Assembly: GCA_937860165.1 (NCBI GenBank)
Contig: CALMBE010000710.1
Location: 1-17,538 of the forward strand
Direction of reading: 5' to 3'
Source: an uncultured Planctomycetaceae bacterium
GTDB lineage: Bacteria > Planctomycetota > Planctomycetia > Pirellulales > Lacipirellulaceae
Length of the DNA: 17,538 nucleotides
Shown one piece after another: positions 1 to 6,515 of this stretch. The position numbers were made by a program, and so were the translations under genes. Below the pieces are notes generated by a model that was not told the origin of the DNA, ran no database searches, and saw nothing but the letters and a program-made list of their open reading frames with translations. Positions within the stretch are counted from its first letter, which is position 1; each line of letters opens with the position of its first letter.

Positions 1-63
1 GGAGTACCGCCGTGGCCATGGCACCCGCCATTGTGAAAAAGTCATTGGCCCTGTTCGGGGGGA

Positions 64-130
64 AGTTGCGAGTGATGAAATGTAATTTTCAAGGGAAAAT
101 CGCCACTCGAAACTCACAACTCGCAACTCG
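64..130. repeat. Short ACTCGCAACT-type repeat, inverted and tandem
   Basis: AGTTGCGAGT at 64-73 is the exact reverse complement of ACTCGCAACT at 119-128. The stretch 105-130 also repeats ACTC/AACTCG units in tandem. The region lies upstream of the GlmU-like gene and has no convincing gene of its own, so it looks like intergenic repeat DNA. It could fold into a long-loop hairpin in a transcript. The function is unknown. Confidence 0.5.
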
Positions 131-223
131 GGCTTTTCGAGCACTGGCGGTTTGCCCGGAATCATGGCAAGATGGTGCGAGTTCTTTTGCCATCTTTTCC
201 CCCCGATTTCGCCCCTACTTCGC

Positions 224-991
224 ATGTCCGATAAACTTTCACGAGTGTCTGCCTTGGCCGTTGTGCTCGCCGCGGGGAAGGGTATCCGCATGAAATCAGA
301 GCTTCCCAAGGTGCTCGTCCCCGTTGCCGGGCGACCGATGATTCGCTACGTGATCGATGCCCTCCGCTCTGCCAGCATCGCGCGAATCGTGGTGGTAGTC
401 GGCTATCGGGAGGAACTTGTACGGGCGGAACTGGCAGGGGAACCGGGCATCGAGTTCGCTCTCCAATCCGAACAGCTAGGCACCGGACATGCCGTCATGA
501 TGTGCCGCGGCCAGCTAGCCGATTCTCGCGGGCCGGTGCTAGTCGTAGCGGGTGATTCGCCCCTCTTGCAGGCCAAGTCCGTGAAAACTTTGATCGAGAA
601 CTTTTCCGAGAGTGGCGCTGCCTGTTTGTTAGGAACCGTAGACAAACAAGACCCTACCAGCCATGGCCGCATCGTTCGCGACGACGCGGGAAAGTTCATG
701 GCGATCGTCGAAGAAAAAGACGCCACCCCAGACCAACGGGCGATCCGCGAAGTCAATGTCAGCACCTACGTTTTCGATTCGCAGCAGTTGCTATGGGCCC
801 TCGACCGACTTACGGATCAAAACTCTCAGAAGGAGTATTATATTACTGATTGTCCCGCGATTCTCATGGCCGCCGGCAAGTCCGTCATTGCCGAAAAAGT
901 GCTCCAACCGTGCGAGTCCATGAGCATCAACAATCTCGACGAGTTAGCATCCGTTGAGCAAGAATTACAGCGTCTCGCAAGTACTCGTTGA
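224..991 (+). CDS. glmU: GlmU-like UDP-N-acetylglucosamine pyrophosphorylase, nucleotidyltransferase domain only
   Basis: This is a 255-residue cytoplasmic nucleotidyltransferase of the GlmU N-terminal (Rossmann-like) family. It is expected to join UTP and GlcNAc-1-phosphate to give UDP-GlcNAc for peptidoglycan and LPS. Visible motifs are LAAGKGIRMKSELPK at residues 15-29 (the usual T is I), EQLGTGHA at 83-90, GDSPLL at 110-115 with the likely metal-binding Asp111, EYYITD at 204-209, and SINN with Asn236 in the place of the second metal ligand. The ATG at 224 is chosen because the family domain begins about ten residues later. An in-frame start at 152 would add 24 residues unlike the family. 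The left-handed beta-helix acetyltransferase half of bifunctional GlmU (about 450 residues) is absent, so GlcN-1-P acetylation must come from elsewhere. Exact sugar specificity is not proven. prs follows on the same strand after 104 bases, as in the Bacillus glmU-prs pair. Confidence 0.85.
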   Translation: MSDKLSRVSALAVVLAAGKGIRMKSELPKVLVPVAGRPMIRYVIDALRSASIARIVVVVGYREELVRAELAGEPGIEFALQSEQLGTGHAVMMCRGQLADSRGPVLVVAGDSPLLQAKSVKTLIENFSESGAACLLGTVDKQDPTSHGRIVRDDAGKFMAIVEEKDATPDQRAIREVNVSTYVFDSQQLLWALDRLTDQNSQKEYYITDCPAILMAAGKSVIAEKVLQPCESMSINNLDELASVEQELQRLASTR

Positions 992-1008
992 ACTCAAGGG
1001 ATTAACAC

Positions 1009-1053
1009 CGCCCAGGGAATGCCAACGCCCAGGGATTGCAATCCCTGGGCGTT
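1009..1053. repeat. 30-base perfect palindrome preceded by a direct half-copy
   Basis: Bases 1024-1053 form a perfect palindrome with arms AACGCCCAGGGATTG and its complement and no loop. As RNA it would form a strong hairpin in the glmU-prs gap. A 14-base copy of the left arm core (1009-1022, CGCCCAGGGAATGC) lies 17 bases upstream and matches 1026-1039 at 13 of 14 positions. No T-run follows, so it is not a standard terminator. It resembles a REP-type element, or it could stabilise or separate the glmU and prs messages. Confidence 0.6.
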
Positions 1054-1095
1054 CCATCCGACAAAGAATTCCACCCTCACTACCGCACCACAATC

Positions 1096-2040
1096 ATGAC
1101 CGACCTCAAAATCTTCAGCGGCAACGCCAATACCAAGCTCAGCAAGGCTATCGCTGATTATCTGGGCGTCCCCCTTGGAAGCATCGCCCTGGGATCTTTC
1201 CCCGACGGTGAGACTTCTTGCAAGATCGAAGAAGACATTCGTGGCCGCGATGTCTATCTCATTCAACCGACCTCGCCCCCGGCCAACGAACACCTGATGC
1301 AACTCCTGGTCATGATCGACAGTTGCAAGCGGGCCAGTGCCGAACGGGTGACCGCCGTGATGCCCTATTTCGGTTACGCCCGCCAAGACCGCAAAGACGA
1401 GGGACGTGTCCCCATTACGGCCAAACTCGTGGCCAACCTCATCACCCGCGCGGGAGCCGACCGGGTGCTAGCCATGGACCTGCACGCCGCCCAAATCCAA
1501 GGTTTCTTTGATGTCCCAGTCGATCACCTCTATGCAGCCCCGGTCCTCAATGAACATTTCCTCAAGATGAACATTCCTGAGTCGGACTTGGTGATCGCCA
1601 GCCCAGACGAAGGCAGCATCAAACGGGCCCTCGGTCACGCCAAGCGGTTGGGGGGCAAAGTGGCCATCGTCGACAAACGCCGCACGAGTGCCGACACCAC
1701 CATTCAAGAAAATGTCATCGGTGGCCCCGTCGAGGGCAAGATTGTCCTGATGTTCGACGACATGATCAGCACCGCCGGCTCGATCACGGGGGCCGCTCGT
1801 GTGCTGTTGGCCCAAGGGGCCAAGGAAATTCATGTCGCCACGACCCACGCCGTGCTCTGCGGCCCAGCCGTTGAACGGTTGGCCTCCGCCAATTTAAGCA
1901 GCATCGTCTGCACAGATTCGATTCCCCTGCGACCCGACCAAATCCTACCGCAGATGAAAGTCATCAGCATCGCCCCGCTCCTAGGCGAAGCCATCAAACG
2001 CATCCACCGCAACGAATCCATCAGCCGCCTGTTTCACTAG
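1096..2040 (+). CDS. prs: Ribose-phosphate pyrophosphokinase (PRPP synthetase)
   Basis: This 314-residue protein has the normal length for bacterial Prs. It makes 5-phosphoribosyl-1-pyrophosphate from ribose-5-phosphate and ATP, feeding purine, pyrimidine, His, Trp and NAD synthesis. Visible motifs are GYARQDRK at 93-100, the metal-binding MDLHAAQIQGFFDVPVD at 127-143 with His130, the flexible-loop VDKRR at 192-196, and the PRPP/ribose-phosphate loop DDMISTAGS at 221-229. SPDEGS at 169-174 stands where many homologues have a DVGG-type stretch. The ATG at 1096 is chosen over an in-frame 1036 start because MTDLKIFSGNAN matches the family N-terminus, and the 1036 start lies inside the upstream palindrome. 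No Shine-Dalgarno is visible. It is probably co-transcribed with the GlmU-like gene. The usual next partner, rplY, is missing here but lies on the opposite strand at 13731-14363. Confidence 0.96.
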   Translation: MTDLKIFSGNANTKLSKAIADYLGVPLGSIALGSFPDGETSCKIEEDIRGRDVYLIQPTSPPANEHLMQLLVMIDSCKRASAERVTAVMPYFGYARQDRKDEGRVPITAKLVANLITRAGADRVLAMDLHAAQIQGFFDVPVDHLYAAPVLNEHFLKMNIPESDLVIASPDEGSIKRALGHAKRLGGKVAIVDKRRTSADTTIQENVIGGPVEGKIVLMFDDMISTAGSITGAARVLLAQGAKEIHVATTHAVLCGPAVERLASANLSSIVCTDSIPLRPDQILPQMKVISIAPLLGEAIKRIHRNESISRLFH

Positions 2041-2073
2041 GCTCTCCCCTCACTGAATAAAGATTTCAACGCC

Positions 2074-2196
2074 GTGTGCCACTGGCTCTGCCAGTGCAAT
2101 TTGTTAGGATACTAAATAGAGCTTGCTACCCCGCAGAACACAGAAGGTGTGGAGGTTCTCTGTAGTACAAAGACACTGGCACAGCCAGTGGCACAC
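2074..2196. repeat. Pair of REP-like hairpins in inverted orientation
   Basis: Bases 2074-2096 and 2174-2196 are inverted copies of a 23-base unit with 22 of 23 matches. Each unit also folds alone: CACTGGC-TCT-GCCAGTG at 2080-2096 and CACTGGC-ACA-GCCAGTG at 2174-2190, both with perfect 7-base stems and 3-base loops. The first lies 40 bases after the prs stop and is followed by a T-rich CAATTTGTT, so it may also end the prs transcript. The two-hairpin inverted layout is typical of REP/BIME-type elements. A matching transposase is not in the window. Confidence 0.65.
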
Positions 2197-2252
2197 ATAG
2201 AATCGACGGTGGCACCCGGCGAAAGTTCTTTGAGAATGTGATTATTACTACA

Positions 2253-2314
2253 CGCTAATCGACGCTAATTGACACTAATAATTTCTTATTAGCGTTCATC
2301 AGCGTCGATTAGCG
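2253..2314. repeat. 28-base imperfect inverted repeat with 6-base loop
   Basis: The arms at 2253-2280 and 2287-2314 pair at all but about three of 28 positions around the loop ATTTCT. Each arm is built from CTAATCGACG / CTAATTGACA-like units, so it also contains a short internal tandem repeat. It would form a long cruciform or RNA hairpin. It has no T-run and lies well outside any gene, so a mobile or REP-like repeat is more likely than a terminator. Confidence 0.6.
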
Positions 2315-2328
2315 GTCGCTCTTGAATT

Positions 2329-2404
2329 CCTTCGTGCCCTTTGTGCCTTTGTGGTGAATCGAAGAGATCTTCTCCGCGCCTCCCCGTCTCTGCGTAAAAA
2401 ACCC
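2329..2404. repeat. Low-complexity intergenic repeat (TTCGTGCCCTTTGTGCC / CGTCTCTGCGT type)
   Basis: This stretch contains the phrase CTTCGTGCCCTTTGTGCCT at 2330-2348 followed by TCTCCGCGCCTCCCCGTCTC at 2371-2390. From memory, strings of this style recur in intergenic DNA of many environmental bacteria. On the minus strand they are often mis-called as small proteins reading TTKAQRARR, and that reading is present here. I therefore treat it as repeat DNA, not a gene. Recognition is from memory, not from a search. Confidence 0.5.
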
Positions 2405-2814
2405 CTAGATTTGGCCGCGCGAAACCAAGACAATAGACCCAGGAAAACATTACCCTTGTCACGGCCAATCCGTTGGATCAAAGCCAACTCGTTACCTTCC
2501 AGATTTAGGCCTCTAAATTTGTCGTTAATGAAAGCAAATTCTCCGAATTTTGCATCCCCGCCATTGCAAGTGATTCCTTATTTGCGAGGGCCACGAATAG
2601 CACCCAAAACAATATCCCAGCCAATTAGCCCGGGAATATGGGACCCCTATTTGAAGGGCAAAATTCCCCCGGCCGACGGGAAGCCCATTTCATGACCCTT
2701 TGGCAAATTGGCCTGCTTACCCATTTGAACGTCGGGCCAGACAAGCCCGTCAGCCCCGGCAAATGTGCCTCCAACTTTTCGCCAAGTCGTTCCAGGAAAA
2801 GCACTTATTGCCGA

Positions 2815-2843
2815 TTGAAAGGGGCACTAACTTTTGTTACGAT
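2815..2843 (+). promoter_or_regulatory. Candidate sigma-70 promoter for rpsA
   Basis: TTGAAA at 2815-2820 and TACGAT at 2838-2843 are separated by 17 bases. Each hexamer matches its consensus at four or five of six positions. Transcription would begin near 2850 and give a leader of about 170 bases before the rpsA ATG. It is the best promoter-like pair in this gap. No start-site data are available. Confidence 0.45.
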
Positions 2844-2882
2844 GACCGATTCCCATTGGCCCTTATGCTTCCAATCTGTGAT

Positions 2883-2990
2883 CGTCGACGTCGACGTTCC
2901 GTAGCGGGCTGTTCCTTTTTTGCCGGTTAGCAAAACCACCTTACCCTCAGTGGTCTCACCTATTGGGGCCCTACCCTTTGGGGTCTCACC
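2883..2990 (+). promoter_or_regulatory. Structured rpsA leader: palindrome plus direct repeat
   Basis: Bases 2883-2896 form a perfect 14-base palindrome made of two GTCGAC units. Further on, 2942-2960 and 2972-2990 are direct copies of a 19-base unit (TACCCT...GGTCTCACC) with 16 of 19 matches and a 30-base period. They lie between the candidate promoter and the rpsA start. In E. coli, S1 represses its own translation through its leader. A similar autoregulatory element here is plausible but is inference only. Confidence 0.4.
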
Positions 2991-3019
2991 GTTTAGCTAC
3001 CCGATTGGTTAATTGATTC

Positions 3020-4843
3020 ATGGTCAACCGTAATTTAATCCGCGAATTTGACATTTCTGACGAAGATTGGGATCTAGCCGTTGGCACCCTCGCCGACGAT
3101 GACACCGGTTGGTTGGACACCACCGACGTAGATGTCAATCAGATTGTGGTGGGCAAGATCCTTCGCATCGACGACGAATATGTGCTAGTCGATGTCGGTT
3201 ATAAGAGCGAAGGCACAATCGCTCGTAATGAATGGGACGAAGGCGAAGCCCTCCCGGAAGTTGGTCAAACGATTCGCGTGTTGGTTGAGGACGTCGAAGA
3301 CAATAATGCCCCCTTGGAAGAACGGGGCATGATCGTGCTCAGCAAACGCAAGGCTGAGAAGATCGAAAAATGGATGAAGGTCATGGAGACCGTCCACGAA
3401 GGTGATGTGGTCTCTGGCGAAGTCGTCCGCAAAATCAAAGGTGGGTTATTGGTTGATATCGGTGTCAACGTTTTCCTCCCCGCCAGCCAAGTCGACATCC
3501 GTCGTCCCCACGATATTGGTGAATACATTGGCAGGGTCATCGAGTGCATGGTCTTGAAGATCGACGAGGCACGCCGCAATATCGTCGTCAGTCGTCGCAG
3601 CCTGATCGAAGCCCAACGCGAAGAAAAGAAGTCGGAACTGCTCAAGAAGCTCGAGATCGGACAAACTCGCAAGGGTACTGTCAAGAACATTGCCGATTTC
3701 GGGGCCTTCGTCGACCTGGGTGGCATCGACGGTCTGTTGCATATCACCGACATGAGTTGGGGTCGCATCAACCATCCTTCGGAAATGGTCAAGATCGACG
3801 ACGAACTCGAAGTGATGATCCTGCATATCGACCACGAGAAGGAAAAAATCGCACTGGGCCTCAAGCAAAAGAGCTCCAGCCCGTGGGAAAATGTCGCAGG
3901 AAAGTACCCCGTCAACTCCGTGGTCAAGGGAACTGTAGTCAACGTGATGAGCTACGGTGCCTTTGTAAAGTTGGAAGATGGTATCGAAGGTCTGGTCCAT
4001 ATCAGCGAAATGTCTTGGACCAAGCGAATCAGTCATCCTAGCGAGTTGGTGCAAATCGATGATGTGATCGAAGTCGTGGTCCTGCGAATTGACGAACAAA
4101 AGCAGGAAATTTCGCTCGGCATGAAACAGACCCAAGACAATCCTTGGGAGCGTGTCGCCGACAAATATCCGACCGGGCAACTCGTCAAAGGTCGAGTTCG
4201 GAATCTTACCAATTACGGTGCGTTCATCGAAATCGAAGAGGGGATCGATGGCCTACTTCACGTGAGCGACATGTCTTGGACTCGCAAGATCAGTCATCCC
4301 AGCGAGGTGGTTGAAAAGGGCCAAGAAGTTGAATGCAAGGTGCTGTCGGTCGACCAGGAACGTCGCCGGATCGCCTTGGGTCTCAAGCAAATGGACGACG
4401 ATCCTTGGGCAACCGATATTCCCAATCGCTATCAACAAGGTCAGCTTGTTCAGGGAACCGTAACGAAAATCACAAATTTCGGGGTCTTTGTCGGTTTGGA
4501 AGATGGTCTAGAAGGTCTGCTACACATATCTGAGCTTGCCGATCACAAGGTCGAGAACCCGCAAGAAGTCGTCAGTGTCGGTGATGTGATTGAGGTGAAG
4601 GTTCTGAGAGTGGACACCGAAGAGCGCAAAATCGGCCTCTCTCGGAAACGAGTCGAATGGGCTGAAGAGGACGAAGCCGCTGCAGAGGCTGCCGAAGCAG
4701 AAGCCGCCCGGGGTGATTCGACTGCGGAACTGAAGGGTGGAATCGGTTCAGGTTCCGGGCCTTTGTTTGGAACAGCTTCTTCGGATACCAACGGTAGCAG
4801 CGAAGAAAAAGAACTTACCTCGGCTTCCGAAAGTGACGCATGA
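3020..4843 (+). CDS. rpsA: 30S ribosomal protein S1 (bS1), six S1 domains
   Basis: This 607-residue protein binds mRNA on the 30S subunit and promotes initiation. Six S1-type OB-fold repeats can be traced at about residues 38-108, 125-193, 212-282, 297-369, 384-457 and 471-543. Repeats 3-6 have the classic GxVxxxxxxGAFV and GLxHISxMSW signatures, and are joined by SPWE/NPWE/DPWA linkers. The first two repeats are more divergent, as expected for the ribosome-binding end. A C-terminal tail (545-607) is Ala/Glu-rich, then Gly/Ser-rich, which makes it longer than E. coli S1 (557). The ATG at 3020 has no Shine-Dalgarno, which is common for rpsA. The gene has its own promoter and terminator. cmk, its usual upstream neighbour, is not adjacent here but lies at 14694-15347. 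Confidence 0.96.
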   Translation: MVNRNLIREFDISDEDWDLAVGTLADDDTGWLDTTDVDVNQIVVGKILRIDDEYVLVDVGYKSEGTIARNEWDEGEALPEVGQTIRVLVEDVEDNNAPLEERGMIVLSKRKAEKIEKWMKVMETVHEGDVVSGEVVRKIKGGLLVDIGVNVFLPASQVDIRRPHDIGEYIGRVIECMVLKIDEARRNIVVSRRSLIEAQREEKKSELLKKLEIGQTRKGTVKNIADFGAFVDLGGIDGLLHITDMSWGRINHPSEMVKIDDELEVMILHIDHEKEKIALGLKQKSSSPWENVAGKYPVNSVVKGTVVNVMSYGAFVKLEDGIEGLVHISEMSWTKRISHPSELVQIDDVIEVVVLRIDEQKQEISLGMKQTQDNPWERVADKYPTGQLVKGRVRNLTNYGAFIEIEEGIDGLLHVSDMSWTRKISHPSEVVEKGQEVECKVLSVDQERRRIALGLKQMDDDPWATDIPNRYQQGQLVQGTVTKITNFGVFVGLEDGLEGLLHISELADHKVENPQEVVSVGDVIEVKVLRVDTEERKIGLSRKRVEWAEEDEAAAEAAEAEAARGDSTAELKGGIGSGSGPLFGTASSDTNGSSEEKELTSASESDA

Positions 4844-5202
4844 AGCGTCATTAACTAGCCCTGTTTACGTTAATTTTACGACGGCACGTTGAGTAATTCT
4901 CAACGTGCCGTTTCATTTGATATGGCCCCTACTCCTGGTACATTCGCCCCACTTCAACATAATCCACCGCCACTAGAGGGGCCGGTATCGGGTCGTCGAT
5001 ACTCATACGGCAACAGGATGTAATCAGGGCGGGTGGCGAAGCAGGCCAGTGTGCCAGATTCTGCCAACCCGAACCGGTTGTTTATGGCGCCAAACCCTAG
5101 CCTATCAGGACGAGGGAATGGACGGTGAGTGGCTAAAAGCTCCCGTTCATTGAGGTATGGCGGTATTCGCCTTTACCCAATGTACAACGGTTTAACACAA
5201 CT
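4844..5202. other. Intergenic region between rpsA and the sigma factor gene
   Basis: Apart from the rpsA terminator at 4881-4911, this 359-base gap holds no gene I can support. No strong promoter pair for the downstream sigma gene stands out. TTGTTT at 5078-5083 followed by TATCAG at 5103-5108 is a weak candidate with a 19-base spacer. A leader or a promoter read by another sigma factor is possible. Confidence 0.4.
4881..4911 (+). terminator. Intrinsic terminator after rpsA
   Basis: ACGGCACGTTGAG (4881-4893) and CTCAACGTGCCGT (4899-4911) form a perfect 13-base stem with a TAATT loop. The T-rich TTCATTTGAT follows. It starts 37 bases after the rpsA stop, so S1 is probably transcribed as a single gene. 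Confidence 0.85.
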
Positions 5203-6057
5203 ATGGCCGCTTCAACTCGCCCCCGTAAAGCCTCTTCCGCTGTCCAGACACCCCTGGAAACCTACCTGCGGGAGATCAACGAAACTGCTTTGTTGAATGC
5301 CGAGGAGGAACGCGAATTGGCGGTCCGTATCGGTCAAGGCGATTCTCCGGCCCGTGACCGAATGGTCCGTGCCAACCTGCGCCTGGTAGTAAATATCGCC
5401 CGCGGCTATTCGGGGAAAGGCCTCAGCCTGCAGGATCTCATCGAAGAAGGCAATTTGGGCCTCCTACGGGCAGTCGAAGGCTTCGATCCCGCCATGGGGA
5501 CCCGCTTCAGCACCTATGCTAGCTACTGGATTAAACAGTCTATCAAACGGGCACTCATCAACACCGGCAAAACGATTCGCATCCCGGCGTATATGGTCGA
5601 GCTCCTCTCGAAGTGGCGTCGCGCAACGGCTCGCTTAACCGAAGAATTGGACCGCAGTCCAACACCTGAGGAGATTGCACGGGTCCTAGGATTGCCGAAG
5701 AAAAAGCTTCCGATTATTAAAAAAGCGATCAAGATCTACAATGCGACACCCCAAACCGATCAGGCCGAGGCGGGGTGGACCCTGGGTGACATGGTGATGG
5801 ATGAGCGGCAACTCAGCCCCGATGACACGTTGGTTGAAAGTGATAGCCTGCGGCACGTTATGGAAATGCTCACCACCATGGACGAACGCGAAGCCACCGT
5901 GCTAAAGATGCGATTTGGCTTAGAGAACTATGAACCAAGAACGCTCAAGGAAATCGGAGAACAGTTAGGACTTACCCGGGAACGCGTGCGGCAGATTGAA
6001 ACGGAAGCCCTCAATCGCATGGCTGTAAGTCTGGAAGATCCTCACGGCAGGATGTAA
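5203..6057 (+). CDS. RNA polymerase sigma factor, primary-like sigma-70 (RpoD/RpoS group)
   Basis: This 284-residue sigma factor directs RNA polymerase to promoters. Region 1.2 is near residues 16-48 (TPLETYLREI). Region 2 follows at 49-118, including DLIEEGNLGLLRAVEGFDP and the -10-recognition stretch YASYWIKQSIKRAL. Region 3 lies at about 127-180, and region 4.2 at 246-272 carries the -35-binding helix-turn-helix TLKEIGEQLGLTRERVRQIE. Region 1.1 and the long non-conserved insert of a full-size RpoD are absent. That fits a group 2 (RpoS/SigB-like) factor or a short SigA better than the classical vegetative RpoD. The ATG at 5203 is the first in the frame and has no Shine-Dalgarno. It stands alone between terminators and repeats. 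Whether it is the main or an alternative sigma of this organism cannot be decided from the window. Confidence 0.92.
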   Translation: MAASTRPRKASSAVQTPLETYLREINETALLNAEEERELAVRIGQGDSPARDRMVRANLRLVVNIARGYSGKGLSLQDLIEEGNLGLLRAVEGFDPAMGTRFSTYASYWIKQSIKRALINTGKTIRIPAYMVELLSKWRRATARLTEELDRSPTPEEIARVLGLPKKKLPIIKKAIKIYNATPQTDQAEAGWTLGDMVMDERQLSPDDTLVESDSLRHVMEMLTTMDEREATVLKMRFGLENYEPRTLKEIGEQLGLTRERVRQIETEALNRMAVSLEDPHGRM

Positions 6058-6089
6058 TTTAGAAATTCTGCAGAGTTTGCTGCCAACAT

Positions 6090-6119
6090 TTGACAGTTGA
6101 AATCTCGTGTGCCTAACAT
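6090..6119 (+). promoter_or_regulatory. Candidate promoter for the small exported protein gene
   Basis: A consensus -35 box TTGACA (6090-6095) is followed after 18 bases by TAACAT (6114-6119), which matches the -10 consensus at four of six positions. It lies 33 bases after the sigma factor stop and 40 bases before the GTG start at 6161. A small stem, CAGGGA/TCCCTG (6121-6126 and 6134-6139), sits just after it and may be at the 5' end of the message. Confidence 0.35.
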
Positions 6120-6160
6120 ACAGGGAGTGAATTTCCCTGAAACCACCGAGGTTACTTGGC

Positions 6161-6502
6161 GTGCAAACCTGGAGTCCCTTGTTTCGAGCGATTTTTCTGA
6201 GCGGGTTGGTTGGTTTGCCAACCTCGAAGGCTATCGAAATCGCCCCCGCCTATCAGCGGAACCGAATCCAGTTCGGAAGTGAATCCGTGCTGATGAGCAC
6301 GACGTATTCCGGGGAAAACGGTGTTCCAACGTATCATCCGGGTGTAGGAACGGGGTATTTAATTCCTCAGTCATTCTTCTCGGGCACATGGTATCGCCGT
6401 CCGTATCCCCACCATCTCGACTATTACCGCTGGCGATACGCAAATCCCCAGGTGCTCGAAAGTGATTGTCCCTGTGATTCAGGTGACAATCCTCAATTCT
6501 AG
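6161..6502 (+). CDS. Small probably exported protein, function unknown
   Basis: I do not recognise the family. The frame gives 113 residues from a GTG start, which has a fair Shine-Dalgarno (GAGG at 6148-6151, nine bases upstream). Residues 1-24 look like a signal peptide: a hydrophobic run FRAIFLSGLVGLP, then a TSKA-type cleavage site. The mature part is rich in Tyr, Pro, Gly and His (for example YHPGVGTGYLIP and RRPYPHHLDYYRWRY) and ends with a CPC pair at residues 103-105. That composition suggests an envelope or extracellular protein, not an enzyme. A candidate promoter lies just upstream, and the gene is convergent with bamA, with stop codons 13 bases apart. It could still be spurious, because no homology supports it, but the signal-peptide pattern, ribosome site and tight fit between neighbours favour a real gene. 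Confidence 0.55.
   Translation: MQTWSPLFRAIFLSGLVGLPTSKAIEIAPAYQRNRIQFGSESVLMSTTYSGENGVPTYHPGVGTGYLIPQSFFSGTWYRRPYPHHLDYYRWRYANPQVLESDCPCDSGDNPQF
6464..6491 (-). terminator. Possible terminator of bamA
   Basis: On the minus strand GATTGTCACCTG and CAGGGACAATC pair over 11 bases with one bulged base and an AATCA loop, about 25 bases past the bamA stop. The following ACTTTC is only modestly T-rich. The hairpin overlaps the 3' end of the convergent small gene. It may stop transcription from both sides. Confidence 0.4.
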
Positions 6503-6515
6503 GGCGGTGCCTAAC

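Larger units (their letters stand above)
2041..3019. other. 979-base intergenic region: repeats, then rpsA promoter and leader
   Basis: No credible gene is seen. The short open frames here have no family resemblance, and some run through repeat DNA. The left part (2074-2404) holds hairpin repeats, a long inverted repeat and a low-complexity repeat listed separately. The middle (about 2405-2800) shows nothing I can name. The right part (2815-3019) carries a sigma-70-like promoter and a leader with a palindrome and a direct repeat ahead of rpsA. This gap is one proposed breakpoint of the inversion described in the findings. Confidence 0.6.

Noticed and set aside
1..45. Possible start of a divergent minus-strand gene (ATG at 45, reading MTFSQWRVPWPRRYS to the window edge)
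   Set aside because: Only 15 codons are visible, with no family match and no clear ribosome site. An alternative minus-strand ATG at 31 in another frame is equally open, so no gene can be supported.
12..293. Plus-strand 93-codon frame starting before the GlmU-like gene
   Set aside because: It runs through the ACTCGCAACT repeat (reading ATRNSQLATR) and overlaps the GlmU-like coding region out of frame. The protein has no recognisable features.
2299..2487. Minus-strand 62-codon frame reading FTTKAQRARR
   Set aside because: The sequence is the translation of a low-complexity intergenic repeat that is often mis-annotated as a small protein.
2351..2930. Overlapping plus-strand frames of 76-114 codons in the prs-rpsA gap
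   Set aside because: They overlap one another in different frames, cross repeats and the rpsA promoter, and show no domain or signal features.
3446..4180. Long minus-strand frame (244 codons) opposite rpsA, and a 225-codon neighbour
   Set aside because: They are mirror images of the rpsA coding sequence. The six S1 domains on the plus strand explain the region fully.
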